A stretch of 64,000 bases of DNA from Escarpia spicata (lineage: Eukaryota; Annelida; Polychaeta; Sabellida; Siboglinidae). The stretch covers positions 40,879,379 to 40,943,378 of the forward strand of contig OZ023205.1 of the NCBI GenBank assembly GCA_963995525.1, written 5' to 3'. Shown piece by piece: positions 21,698 to 33,926 of this stretch. The notes under the pieces are model-generated. The model saw only the letters and a list, made by a program, of their open reading frames with translations. It was not told where the DNA came from and did no database searches. Made by a program: the position numbers and the translations under genes. Position 1 is the first letter of the stretch. The number at the start of each line of letters is the position of its first letter.

Positions 21698-22486
21698 TGT
21701 CGTGCTTACATTTATTCGGGCGTTTAATAATATCCGGGTGACGTTTCTGCGCGTGCGCGTATCTGGGGAATGTATTTACCACCAGCTGGGGTAAGACCAC
21801 ATTAAGGATTCGTCCGCCATTACCCTCCGAGAGAGTTCCCAATAGAAATGGCATTATGCAGGTTGTGTGAATTTCTGAGAGTACTTGTATAGTGTCGATT
21901 GAGTAGAAATTATGTTTTTCTGCAGCGTGGTACCAGAGCTATCAAATTATGACAGTTGTCAAACTGTGCTTTTCTGCGTATAGACACAGGTGTCATTTGG
22001 CTGTATGATGTCATTAAGGCAAATCACTGTCTGGTTCTAGCAGAAATGAAGGGGTGTCAGGTTTGAAAGTGGTTTATGGAAAATTGAGGTATGAGAATTT
22101 TACGAATTTTGCACAGCATGTGTATGAATAGAGGGTAAATATGGTGTAGAAATTTAAAGAAAACTGTTGGGTAAAATTTACAGGAAATGAAGGAAACGTT
22201 ATAATGGCCGCCTATGGGGAAATCTAATGTGGTCTCACCCCAGCTACGACTGTCACGTTTTCATTTATCCGGGCGTTATGTATGTTTATATGTATATATA
22301 TATAATTACATATATGTCTATTATATGTATACATAAATTATAAAATGTTTGCCTCCCACAGACACAAAAATGTCTGTCGTAAAACAGTTTCCTCTTCACG
22401 CACACGTCACGTGACTTACTCTTACTACGTGATCTACTGCTTCCAAATATTATGCTTTACATATGCACATAAATGTAAGCGCGACA
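21698..22486. mobile_element. TIR element family B, copy 1 (interrupted)
   Basis: Ends TGTCGTGCTTACATTTATTC... and ...ATAAATGTAAGCGCGACA form inverted repeats. They are flanked by ACGT on both sides (21694-21697 and 22487-22490), a 4-bp target duplication. The right half (22246-22486) aligns in reverse with copy 2 at 27769-28277, including an inner TIR-like motif, the caaacatt/ttgcctcccacagaca block and the cacgtgac block. The copy is split by another element at 21788-22241. No transposase. Confidence 0.8.
21788..22241. mobile_element. Nested TIR element (family C) inside family B copy 1
   Basis: 454 bp with inverted ends ggggtaagaccacatta / taatgtggtctcacccc (one mismatch). It is flanked by AGCT on both sides (21784-21787, 22242-22245). 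Family B copy 2 shows the uninterrupted site (ccagctacgac, reverse complement near 28184-28194), confirming an insertion with 4-bp duplication. Non-coding. Confidence 0.85.
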
Positions 22487-22497
22487 ACGTTCACACA

Positions 22498-22815
22498 TTA
22501 ATAACAGAGGGCGCTGCGCGAGTGCTTGGTATATAATTGCTTTGGCGCAATGCAGCCGATATCGGACAATGCGTGTTCATCGGCTAGGGTTCTATGTTTG
22601 CACAAAATCGGATATTCCTCACGAATTGCGTTGAAGCTCCCTATGCCACAGTTATCTAAGTGTCGATGTATATTATCTGGTGCTAGAGCCAGGCGATCAT
22701 CATCATCATCCGTTTGGCGGCCACAATCAACTTGCTGATTATTCTGCCGCTCTTTAGGGGTTGCGAGGAGGTAGAATTTGATTTTGCCAAGATAAGAATA
22801 TATAGAGTGACACAC
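22498..22815 (-). CDS. Hypothetical ORF, unknown
   Basis: A 105-codon frame begins right beside family B copy 1. It has an Asp run (QTDDDDDRLALAPD) from a GAT microsatellite and a balanced composition downstream (LDNCGIGSFNAIREEYPIL). A possible acceptor (agcggcag|AATAATCAG) would make it a terminal exon. No family recognised. It may be part of an unrecognised mobile element. Confidence 0.25.
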   Translation of the reverse strand: MCHSIYSYLGKIKFYLLATPKERQNNQQVDCGRQTDDDDDRLALAPDNIHRHLDNCGIGSFNAIREEYPILCKHRTLADEHALSDIGCIAPKQLYTKHSRSALCY

Positions 22816-22859
22816 CTATGGAGAACATTCACTAGAAAAACAAATTAATAATAAAATAA

Positions 22860-25800
22860 ACACAATCAAAAATAACTACACAAACGCAAATGAAATCAAA
22901 TGTTCAGGCAGATCGTTCCAGTCTTTGATGGTATTGGGGAGGAAAGAACGTTGTCTGCACTTGGTTCTACACTGGATCTGGCAGAACTGCTGTGAATGCC
23001 CTCTTCTTTGTCTGATCGGGGCAGGATGGAGTTTGGAGGGATCGACTACTACTTGGTTTTTAAGGATTTTATGTAACATGGTCAATCTTGCCACCTTTCT
23101 GCGGTACTGGAGGGAAGGCCATTTCAGTATGTTGATCATTATAGTGACACTAGATGTCTTCTGGTACTGGTTGACCACAAACCAATCTTGTATGCTGTCT
23201 CCTTCAGCTGGGTGGCGCTGATCTTGATGTTGCGACGTAAGAAACCTAGGGTCTTGTTGGCTTTAGCACAGATTTTGTCAATGTGCTGGTCCCAGCAGAT
23301 GTCTCGGGTGATGGTAACGCCGAGGTACTTGGCAGAGGTGGCCGTTGCCAAGGTACGGCCATGGAGTAGGTATTGGCACTCCGCTGTGGTCCTCTTGCGG
23401 GTGACAGGGAGAGTCATTTCCCTGGGTGGAAAGCCACGTCCCATCGTTGTTCCCAGCTTTCCAGTCGGTGGAGGTCGAGTTGTAGCTGGTGTTGGTCGTG
23501 GTCAGTGGAGGAGAGGCGATAGACAGCGGTGTCATCAGCAAATAGGCGTGTCCGCGAGGTGAGTTGTTCTGGGAGGTCATTGATGTAGGCCAGAAATAGT
23601 GCTGGGCCAACAACTGCCCCCTGTGGTACACCTGAGCGCACACTGACGTAGCCTGAGGTAGCATTGTTAACCACTACTGCTTGCTGCCGATTCCTGAGGA
23701 AAGCCCCGAGCCACTGGTTGACTTTGCCTTGGACTCCATAGTGGTGTAGCTTATGTAGTAGGAGACTGTGGATAACCCGGTTGAAGACTTTCGCAAAGTC
23801 CATTATTATGATATCGGCTTGGTGGCCTTGTTCCATGTTCTCGCTGAGTCCTTCAGTGAAGTCCAGTAGTTGTGTTTCACAGGATCTTAATTTGCGGAAG
23901 CCGTGTTGTTCTGGCCTGAAGATTCCATTGCTTTCGAGGTGATTCATCAGAGCGCTGACGATGACATGTTCTAGGATCTTGCATGGAACGGTTTTGATGG
24001 ATACGGGGCGGTAGTTTGCTGGATCATAGTGCTCGCCTTTCTTAAAAACGGGCGTTGTGTTGGCTTCTCTCCAGTCCAATGGGACTTCGCCTGTGTTGAT
24101 TGAGGACTGGAATATAGTAGTCAAAATCGGGGCCGCTTCAGTTGCCAGTTCTCTGAGTACCCATGAACTGATGTGGTCCTGGCCACAGGCCTTGTAGGGA
24201 TTTAGTTTGGTGAGAATCTTGTAAATGCCCTCATCTGAGATGACGCAGTCAGTCAGCGTGGATGAATGTTCACCATAACTCATCTGACACCTGGCTTGGA
24301 ATTCTTCACCAGTATACTCGTTCCCTTCACTGAAGACGGCCCTGGAAGTGGTTGTTCAGAGCTTGTGCTTCGGCCATAGGTTCTACTATGAGCTGTCCAC
24401 TGACCTTCAAGGGGGAGATGCTAGCCTTGGAAGATATCTGGTGTTTGATGATGGTCCAAAAACGCTTCAGAGAGTGGGAGCCTTCTGCTGACTCGGGGTC
24501 AGCTGTGATCGCATCATTGATGTATTCCCAGTAGGAGCGGCGTATCTTGCACTGGATCAGGCTGCGTATGCACCTAGACTCCTTCTTCCTTCACCAGTTT
24601 ACAGATGTCTGGAGTGATCCATGGCTTGCTGATCTTTCGGCGTGCTTCCTTGTGTGGGATGAAGGTTGATACTGCCTTAGTGATGGTGTCTCTAAACCTA
24701 CTCCACAATTCCTCAGTAGTGAGACTGACTCTCTCGCTCTCTCTGTTCATCAGGAAGAGATCCAGGGTGTTTGCTAATCTTGTTGGTTCCATGACAAGAT
24801 GTTCCAACCCATGGTCGTGGATCATATCGATGAAACTGTTGTGGAGACGAGGATGGACAGGTTTAGGTTTCAGGGACATAGTAGCCCAATCCCAGTCGGG
24901 AAGTTGAAATCTCCTCCAATGAGGAAGTGAGCATTCGGAAACTTTGTGGCTTTGTCAAGCGACTCACCGAGCTTCCTAAGGCTGTCTTCATCCGCGACGT
25001 TTGGGCGGTAGTAGGAGCACAGGTAAAGGGTTTTCCTGCCATGCAGTTTCACCCCCACCCATATCATCTCGCATTCAGTGGACAGCTCTGGTACCAAGTA
25101 GCTCTTCAGACTGTTACGAACCGCAATCAGTACTCCACCTCCTTTCCTGCCTCTATCCTTCCTGTAGATGGTGAATATGATTGGGAATACTTCATTGTTG
25201 GTAACTGCGTCTGACATCCAGGTCTCAGTGCCTATCAAAATGTCAGGCTTTATGGTATCAAGCAAGTGGAGTGTTTCAGCCCATTTCCCCATCGAAGACT
25301 GGAAGTTCACGTTCAAGATTCGCAGTGGCCTATTCTTCCACTTGTTTTGCTGATTTGCCCTAATGGGAGTGGAGGCGTGATGTGGTCTCAGCTGGTCTCA
25401 GCTGGTGTTGGACTTGAGATGTCAGAGGCTGAGACTTCTCATGCTGAAGGATGCGAGTTGCCAGACCAGGCGACTCCATGAAGATCAAAAGCTGTTGCAC
25501 TGTTGTGGTTGCCACAGAAAGCGCAGTGCCATTGAACGTCTTCCGAGTGCAACTTCTCAGAGCTGAGAGTAGGGATACTCTGGCAGCGGGCATGAAACCA
25601 CATCCCGCAAGTGTCGCCTTTCTCTGACCAGCTGACGGATACGTCACAGGTACCGCAGGGATAGTGGCTGTCGCTTAGTTCGGAACGGTGGGATGGACCA
25701 GGGTTAGGTTCAGGGGCGTAAGAGGTGAGGAGAAGTAAGAGGGATAGGTACAGAAGTACCAGCCTCTTCCTGTGACGAGTGGCAACTTTACCATGGCGTT

Positions 25801-26080
25801 TGCACCAGTTGTCTGCTAAAGCCTGTGCGAACAGACAGCGTCCGGTGCCAAGGGTACGAAACAAGGACTTCTCATGAAATTTTACTTGGTTCACACTGTG
25901 ATAGTCAGAAGGTGTGTGAGCATCATATACTGTTAACTTGTGCACCAGAGCAATGACCACAAGTGTAAATAGGGTGATATTCAATCTGAACATGGTGACT
26001 GGGATCCTGATGAGTGACTTTAGCTGCATGGTCAATATTCAGTATTGTAAGGGGGGAAGTGGAAACCATTTACATTCGCA
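22860..26080 (-). mobile_element. CR1-type LINE, nearly full length, inactivated
   Basis: Minus-strand order. Frame 26035-25439 has a hydrophobic N-terminus, a 2A-like end (PEPNPGP) and a PHD-like Cys/His cluster (CGTCDVSVSW, WFHARC, WHCAFC). An APE-type endonuclease follows at 25316-24870 (GTETWMSD, SYYRPN, GGDFNFP). The reverse transcriptase is at 24283-23414 (ANYRPVSI, QHGFRKLRSCETQLL, SGVPQGAVVGPALF, FADDTAVY), with C-terminal blocks down to 22876 (WNDLPEHL). Frameshifts near 24870 and 23430 and a stop after KEEGV break it. It ends in an AT-rich tail near 22860. It is typical of the Jockey/CR1 group and mobilises by target-primed reverse transcription. Confidence 0.9.
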
Positions 26081-27768
26081 TGTACTCACATCAGTGCTGG
26101 TATGTACGAGACGTGTGTTATTCAGCGTGCTATAACCACAGTAGAGTCTAATATGTGAAAAGTATGTCAAGATCAAATCCAATGGTGCCGTATACGAGGC
26201 TGCCCTGATCATGATGAGGCTGCCCTGATCATGATAGTAACTCTGTTTTCCCTATTTATTACGGTTATTGGTTTTAGTAATTATTGCTGCATTTTAATAT
26301 TGTCTGCCAGAGATAATTTATCATACTATGATACAATATATTATTTTGTTTTTACTAACAATTTGTGTGTTACAAAATTTAATGATGTATATTATTTTAT
26401 ATGCTGCATGTACTGTGCTATCCTTGTTATATAGATTAACAATAATAACAGTATAATTTAACATGGACAATAGTAGTGGTCAGATTTAAGTTTGATTCAT
26501 GTTGCTAAATTTTACCGGGCGGTCATTATAACGAACGTATATTCGGATGCCAGTGAAAGTGATCAATGCTCATTGGTTAATAATTTATGTGAAATTTCAG
26601 TACTCTGCTTGATATTATCATCCTCCAAACCATTTATTTATATATATATTAAAGGATAATTTATATGACTGTCTTGTTCAAAGGTACACTGTAAAGGTAT
26701 AATGTATAAGTAAGTTAATATTGTATAAAGAAATTGTGTAAAGAAACAAATGAGCCAATTCTGGTTGTTGGACTTGTGTTTTTGAGTTCTATTATTTTAA
26801 ATATTAAAAACGGGTGAAATCAGTAACTATAATGCTGCGTGGCAATCTGTACTCTGTGTTAAACGTAGACTGCTAAAAGGCCCATAAGTTGGGAGATATG
26901 ATGGAAGCATACGCATCATCTCGCTATGGTAAAAGAGTTTCACCCGTGGGAAACCAGTTCCGTTTGAGGTTTAAATGGTGGGTGCTGTATTATGTTTCAA
27001 TATACGTTTTTGAGAGCCTGCAAATGCACGTTGGTAAAATAATGCACCTCCAAAATCACTATGAGTCTGATTTGGTTGTAGTCTGTAGTTCCACATGGAC
27101 AGCACTTCCACGCCATCACATGAAGCTGTGGATATAATAATATATAACTTTATGTGGATGAAGGCGAAATGTCAAAACAAACGAGAGTGTGGTACGGCGA
27201 GATGTCAAATTCGGGATGGATCCATTCCAGGACATCCATCATTTTGGACATCTGAAGGGTTTATCCAGTTTGACCAGCTACACGAAGATGGTGGACTGCA
27301 GCTATCGGAAGAAAAAAACAACAGCACACGGTTCTCTTCAGAGCCGACCAACACTTTGCAAAATATATTGAGACATGTAGAGAGACGAGAGTTTATTCAT
27401 AAGCATAAGTTCTCCAACCATTCACCAATTCATCTTTAAAAAGGGCACACTGTCACATAACACATCAATTAGAAATTATTATGTTTTACCAATAAATACA
27501 ATAATCTGACAAACAATATTTCATACAAAGGTTTTCATGATCATTAATACTGTATCTATATTATAATAAAGTATTTTGATATATAGCTATGTTTTAAACC
27601 ACATAACAAAGTCTGTAACATTGTTAACAAGTAAAATATTAACAACAGGAATAATTTATAATAAATAAAATATCGTATGGTTTCACAATAATTACAAAGA
27701 ACATATTTCCAAAAGGGGGCATCCATGGCCTATTGCCCACCTAAATAGGCCATTTTAATTTTAACCGG
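26081..27768. other. No gene recognised; short 20-bp duplication
   Basis: A direct duplication gaggctgccctgatcatgat lies at 26196-26235. Overlapping plus-strand frames at 26889-27439 have no recognisable domain. The rest is AT-rich. Confidence 0.35.
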
Positions 27769-28064
27769 TGTCGCACTTACATTTATCCGGGCGTTAACTT
27801 TTATCCGGGTGATGTTTATGTGCATATGTAAGGCATAATATTTGGCACCAAAGATCACGTAGTGATAAACAACATCCAGTAGTTAAATATGTTTCGTATG
27901 CTGTCGTAATACGAGCGTTATAGTTAGAGTACATAACTATAATTTGCTGTTTCAGATTTGTGAACAAGTATAAGAGTAAGTCACGTGACGTTGCGTGGAG
28001 AGGAAACTGTTTTACGACAGAAATTGTTTTTGTCTGTGGAAAGCAAACATTTTATAATTTATGT

Positions 28065-28097
<33 letters not shown>

Positions 28098-28106
28098 CAT
28101 ACACTG

Positions 28107-28140
<34 letters not shown>

Positions 28141-28277
28141 ATATAAACATACATAACCGCCGGATAAATGAAAGCGCGACAGTCGTAGCTGGCGCTAAAT
28201 ACATTCTCCTAGATTCGCGCATGCGCAGAAACGTCACCCGGATATTATTTAACGCCCGGATAAATGTAAGCGCGACA
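27769..28277. mobile_element. TIR element family B, copy 2
   Basis: 509 bp. Left end TGTCGCACTTACATTTATCC and right end GGATAAATGTAAGCGCGACA are inverted repeats, extended inwards by gggcgttaa and tatccgggtga/tcacccggata. Flanks CCGG (27765-27768) and CCAG (28278-28281) suggest a 4-bp target duplication with one change. An inner copy of the terminal motif (ccggataaatgaaagcgcgaca) lies near 28162-28183, and an AT microsatellite spans about 28060-28145. No transposase ORF. Confidence 0.8.
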
Positions 28278-28374
28278 CCAGAATGGATCAGAATAAAATT
28301 CCATACAATATTTATCAAGACCTTTATACAGTCTTTCATACTGCTGACATTACTACAGTGCTCTGCCTAGGTCA

Positions 28375-29137
28375 AGGTCAAAACGGCTAAAATGATTGCA
28401 GGGGCTACCAGAAAGGATCCTACGTTGGCCAAGGTCTATGAATTCACACTGCGAGGCTGGCCAAACTCAACCGATGAGTCGGTGAATGCATATCGATGCA
28501 AAAACGATGAATTGTCGTTGGAAGGTGGTTGTCTTCTCTGGGGGAGGAGAGTAGTCATTCCAGCAGTGTTCAGAGAACAGATACTACGAGAACTGCATGT
28601 GATGCATCCGGGCATGGTCAGAATGAAGTCGATTGCTAGAAGCTTCGTCTGGTGGCCTGGCCTTGATGCGAATATCGAGGACTGTGTCCGAAACTGTCGG
28701 GAATGCAGCCAGGTAGCGAGCACGCCGAAGGTAGCACCACTGGTTCCATTGCCTTTGGCTACGGGACCATGGGAACGTATCCATGTGGATTTTGCAGAAA
28801 AAGACGGACAGAACTTCCTTGTTGTGGTGGATAATTATTCAAAGTGGCTGGAAGTGGTCTCAATGTCTCGCACTACTGCAAGAAAGACGATAGTGCAACT
28901 GAGAAGAATGTTCGCAGCATTTGGCTTACCACGCGAGGTGGTATCTGACAACGGACATCCAAGCCAGAACCTGTGGTCGTCGATCCGGTCGATCCAGTAG
29001 GTCATGGAGGGCAAACAGAAGAAGCACTTAAGGCACCTAAAGGGATAGGGTCACCAACACCGACTGTCCTTCAGTTGTCAGCTGCTATCAGGCGTTCACC
29101 ACGAGCTATCAAACCTGTTGTTAAGTTAAATTTGTGA
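28375..29137 (+). mobile_element. Ty3/gypsy retroelement pol fragment (integrase), internally deleted
   Basis: The frame 28392-29000 carries the end of the RNase H-integrase spacer, an H2C2 zinc finger (HVMHPG ... CVRNCREC) and the integrase core up to VVSDNG, with the first two catalytic Asp. The region with the catalytic Glu is deleted. Sequence then jumps, in another frame, to the basic C-terminus of pol (RRSPRAIKPVVKLNL, stop 29137). Gag, protease and reverse transcriptase are absent. It is an inactive remnant. Confidence 0.85.
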
Positions 29138-29210
29138 TTATTCACCCAATTACTCTTAGTATAAGCTTGCTATATTAGTCGCAGATGGTTCTTTAGAATA
29201 GTTATATTTT

Positions 29211-29860
29211 AAGGTGGAGAAGTGTTGTATATTGATGTAACGGGTACTAGCTGTAAGTGTCCGTCCGTGTTTTGTACCGTTTCTGCAATACACACCAGAG
29301 ACACTCTGGATACCGCCAACATCATGTGTAGTTGATTACTATTCGTAATCTGTCTCCTTAAACATGCAAACTTCATAATACATAACAATGCGTCACGAGA
29401 TTGGATCGCTTGCAGACAGTGACACTCGATCGTCTGCAATTGATCAAGCGCCCCTATCTCGACTCCTATTCCGATCACCGTTAAATTATTAATCATGTGT
29501 GCCAAACATATTAAAATGCGTGGAGCAGGTGCCGACCTTCGAAAGTGGAAAGACCAGCGACCGACTTTCGCGCAGCGCCTCGATCGACTATAATTTCTAT
29601 AGTCTACATATTGCCAGGCTGCAAGCAAGTTATTTTGTCCGTATGAAAAGTTAGTCTGACCACCGGGAGACTTCTACAGTTAGATTTGTCGTTAAATTCT
29701 TAATCAAGTGATGCATGTAAACATTATTAAAATACGTTTTGATCTGAGGAAGCGCCAAACTTCGCAAGTTGATAGAACAGTGCCTTTTTGGAACAGACTT
29801 CCACGAAGCACTAGCAGGACCGTAGCCGGCACGTGTGATTAGAGAAATAATGTTTTATGC
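29211..29860 (+). repeat. Polypurine tract and 3' LTR of the gypsy remnant
   Basis: The purine run aaggtggagaag (29211-29222) is followed by TGTTGTATATTGATG, a usual LTR start, 74 bp after the pol stop. The right boundary was not located because no second LTR is present; 29860 is a guess. A diverged direct duplication lies inside (about 29478-29600 and 29688-29810: gttaaatt(a/c)ttaatca, attaaaat(g/a)cg). Confidence 0.5.
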
Positions 29861-31209
29861 ATACTGTTTATTTGTTACTGTACCGATATATATAATAATG
29901 ATTAGTAACGACGTTTACTATAACATAGCTCAACAATAGTAGTGAATAATTGCAACCCGCCGGCACATGTATGACGTCGTTCATGCTCATTGCCAGGCGG
30001 GCCGTCACGACGTCCTAAGCGTGTGTAGTGGACTAGCCAGGGGTGCTAAGGTTGCTGGCGTCTTCTTTTTACCAAAGCGTTTAACAATAGCTACCTGTAA
30101 TAATTATTATTCAGATGGATACCATTAAACACTGGCTTCAAACTAGCAATAGTTACATTTTCTGCTTGTTGACTGATTATTAAAAATGAGATTGTGTGTG
30201 GGTAGTTGTTTTGTAAATAAAATGGAATTTTCTAAATTAGCTACATGCATGTCTATAATTAGTTTATTGTTTGACATCACACCTTTTACTATTTGCAGTG
30301 CAATATATCTCAATTTCTGTTTAGCCTAGCCCAACAATATTTTGCATACTTATTTATTATATATAATAGTCTCCTGGAATATTAAAAATGATGTGAATTT
30401 AAACATAAAATGTTATGTCATACTAAATATTGTGTTTTGTTAAAACTTAAATAAAGTTAAGACATGCTAATTTAACTAAATAAAACATATGTTCATGTTG
30501 TATTGTCTATATATACTATAATCTTCCATTTGTTCACAATTATATTGATTTAAATGTCATTAAAAAAAATTATTATGTTGCTTGTACATTGTTAATTTTT
30601 GAAAATTGAACATAACAGTATATCTCAATTTATGCTAAACCATGCCCAAAGAAATTTTGCACACCTATTATCTGTATAATATTCTCTGTGTATGTTGCAT
30701 ATATTATGCAGACTGACATAAATTAAAAAGCTATGTAAAGTTGAATATTGTGTTCTGTTCTACAAATAGTACAAATGCTTGCCCGAACCTATACTATAAT
30801 ACATAAATATACGTATACACTGTGTACATAATATATTATATGGAAGTAGTATGATATTAAACTGCAAGCTGTACACTACTACTGCGTCTCATGTATTTAA
30901 TTTAGTCGCATGTCGCAAGTGCCTTTTTAACCATTGCTCACCGCGCTTTACGTGCCCTTTTACTAAAATGGCACCCTGCCCTTTTGAAAACCTGGGCAAC
31001 ACTGGTCATTATTGATGTTAAAAACTTTTAAAACTCAGTAATTGCATGGCAAGCACACATGTTAACTACATTTTTTAATTCACCTGTCACTGTTTATAAT
31101 AAAGCTCGCTTATTATTTTTAATAAATAAAACTATATTTTGTTTGTAAAACATAAAAAAATTATCATTTATGAATTGTATCATAGCTATGATGAATTGCC
31201 TCTGATCCA
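29861..31209. repeat. AT-rich region with about 320-bp diverged direct duplication
   Basis: The block at about 30295-30440 (atatctcaatttctgtttag ... tattgtgttttgtt) recurs at about 30615-30760 (atatctcaatttatgctaaa ... tattgtgttctgttc). No coding potential seen. Confidence 0.55.
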
Positions 31210-33440
31210 AAAGAACATCTACATCACTTATAAAAACTGTACTGTCAAGTACTCAATGCATTACTTAGCAAACATGCACCAATAAAATCCAAATGTGTGT
31301 CAGAAACGCCACCGGCTTCATGGATGACTTCCGAAATTATACTATCTAAAAGGCGTCGTCGTTATTTAGAGCATGTGTGGCGCAAATCGTGCTCGCTTTT
31401 AGATAGGTCACGCTATTCTAAGCAATGTCACCCCTGTAACAGACAAATGGCCAAAGCTAAATCAGATTATTATACAAATATGGTCATAAATAAGTCTGAT
31501 AACCCGCATCAGTTCTGGAACTGCATCAATAACATTCTACATAGATGGCCTGCTCCATCGCTACCTGATCATGTGTCAATTAAGTATCTATGTGATTCGT
31601 TCCCTAGTCACTTTAAGAATAAAATCAGTATTATTCATTTTGCTTTCCCACGCCATATTTTAAGTAATGTCAGTGTGGACTTTCCACAAGTAAATTCTCT
31701 ACTTGTATCATTTGAACCTGCAACAGTTGATCAAGTTAGGAAAACAATTACGGGTATGTCCTCCCCAAATAAATCTACACTTTCAACAATAAGTCCTGCT
31801 AAAAGCATGTCTCAATACATTAATTGGACCTATAACAAATATTATAAATGCATCACTTTGCTCTGGCTGTTTTCCTTATTTCAAATATGCCATTGTCACA
31901 CCACTTCTTAAGAAGTCATCTCTGCCTAAACAAGACCTAAATAGTTATAGACCTATTTCTAACCTCAGCTTTGTTTTCATAATACTATAATTTTTTTAAG
32001 AAAGTCGTCTAAAGTCTCACATTAGCACAAATGTCTTAACTAATGTGTCACAATCAGCATATAGACAATTTCATTCAACAGAGACTGCCCTCTTATAGGT
32101 TCATAATGACATTAACTTGAACATTAATAATGGTAAAGTGACTGCACTTACCTTACTAGATCTCTCTTCCGCGTTTGGCACGACTGATCACAACATTCCC
32201 ATTAAAGGCTTATTAAAGTGGTACGGCATATATGGCACAGCTCTAAGCTGGTTTTCTTCATATATAACTGATAGTTACCAAACTATAAAGATTGGGAACT
32301 GCTTTTCAGCTGCACTGCCAACTTTATTTGTTGTTCCCCAGGGTTCTGTTCTTGGGCCTTTGGTTATTACTCTTTTTTACACCACGCCACTTAGCTCTGT
32401 TATACAGTGTACAAAGATATAAGTTGGATCATCATCTTTATGCTGATGATACTGAGATTTACATTTCATTGATTACCCCGGATACAAATCGCTCCCTTAA
32501 CCAACTTAGTGATTGCCTTCAACATATCTTCCACTGGATGACTGACAGCAAGTTGAAATTAAATGCAAATAATACTGAATTAATCATTATTGGTACTCCA
32601 ATGCAGTAAAGTAAACTTGATGGGTTTTTTCCTATGCGTATTTCGAATCAGTATATCATGCCAACAACCTCGGTGTGGAATCTAGGAGTGATCTTTGATA
32701 GTAACTTCAATTTCCGACAACACATATCAACCGTGTCGCTGCTGTTTTTATCATATTTGTGATCTTCGCCGTATTCGCCGGTATATGTCATTTTCTGTTG
32801 CTAAAACTATTGCAACAGCGCTTATAATTGTTAGCAGCAGACTTGACTATTGCAATTCCCTACTTCATAATATCGCTAGCAAGGATATCACAAAACTTCA
32901 GCGTGTCAAAAATTGTCTAGCAAGAGTAGTTACAAGATCTCCTCGTTTTTCTCACTTTGTGCCACTTTTGAAGTCTACATTGGCTTCCTGTACGATATCG
33001 TATAATATTTAAGATATGTACCATCATATACGAGGCACTGTAAGCAACCATCTTATTTGCATTCACTGCTTACTCCTGTAAGAAAACCTATCCAGCTTCG
33101 ATCATCTAGTTCTGACCTACTTTTTGTTCCTAGAGTCAACACTAACTTTGGAACTAGGGCTTTTTCTGTTGCAGCACCAACTCTTTGGGATATGCTCCCT
33201 CTTGGGGTTAGATCAGTTGAAAATATCACAAAATTCTGTCGTCATTTAAAAAAAATTCTTTACAACCTTGCTTATCCACAATAGCTCTCTAGCGCTTTGA
33301 CCCATCTGTTGACAATTAGAATACTGCTTATGGATTTTGAAAATGACCAATCCTTTTGTTTTGATGTGCCTCTGAGCTTGGTTTCCGGGGATATAGGTGC
33401 AATAGTAGTTTTCTTCTTATTATTATAAACATAATTAATT
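31210..33440 (+). mobile_element. L2/CR1-like LINE, frameshifted
   Basis: Successive plus-strand frames give a reverse transcriptase in pieces: the connector after the endonuclease (31297-31911, QMAKAKSDYYTNMV), palm motifs LLDLSSAFGTTDH and VPQGSVLGPL (32117-32422), YADDTEIY (about 32440), and C-terminal blocks FGTRAFSVAAPTLWDMLP to the stop at 33284. At least four frame breaks make it dead. The 3' tail (33298-33432) matches the fragment at 7206-7345. The endonuclease is missing (5' truncation). Confidence 0.85.
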
Positions 33441-33830
33441 ACTTTACACAAACCAATAGTCGTAATAAAAACCCCACTTGCTGTCAACACTGGATTTAAG
33501 GTAATCTTATTTAATTAAATATCGTGTATTTTATTGAATTTATTTTACAATAATCATTAAAATATGTATTGTGATCTATCCCCACGTCTGAGGTCAACCA
33601 TAAAGTGGCGCCGCCGACCGGAGTTTACGGTAGAACTAATGGATATGTAATGTTGGCTACACGCAATAACGAGTGAATATCTTGTACATTTTGATCGATA
33701 AAAGACAGTAAATTTAATTGTTTGATCACGTGACAAGCGTATATATGTAGAATAGATGTTGTAGATATACGAGGTGAAGTTTTTAAAGTAGGTGATACAA
33801 TGTAATTGCAGATAGATTACCAGTACTCAC
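33441..33830. other. No gene recognised
   Basis: Flank between the LINE tail and the candidate exon at 33831. Nothing else visible. Confidence 0.3.
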
Positions 33831-33926
33831 TGGACATATGATGAGATAATCCGGCGTATGCTTCGTTTGTATTGCTTCCATTGTTCCAAGTTCCATGCAC
33901 GCTTCTGACAGTCGGGTGTCGATGAT
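33831..33926 (-). CDS. Candidate exon of unknown minus-strand gene
   Basis: 32 codons in phase 0 ending TGTCCA|gtgagt, a good donor. The product (IIDTRLSEACMELGTMEA, then IQTKHTPDYLIICP) looks like a helix plus linker, of no known family. The acceptor gccgag| lies 7 bp outside the terminal CAGGTG of the TIR element at 33934-36571. If spliced to 36569-36622 the frame is kept. Confidence 0.3.

Noticed and set aside
26889..27439. Overlapping plus-strand ORFs of 82 and 114 codons
   Set aside because: No recognisable domain, no splice support and low-complexity stretches.
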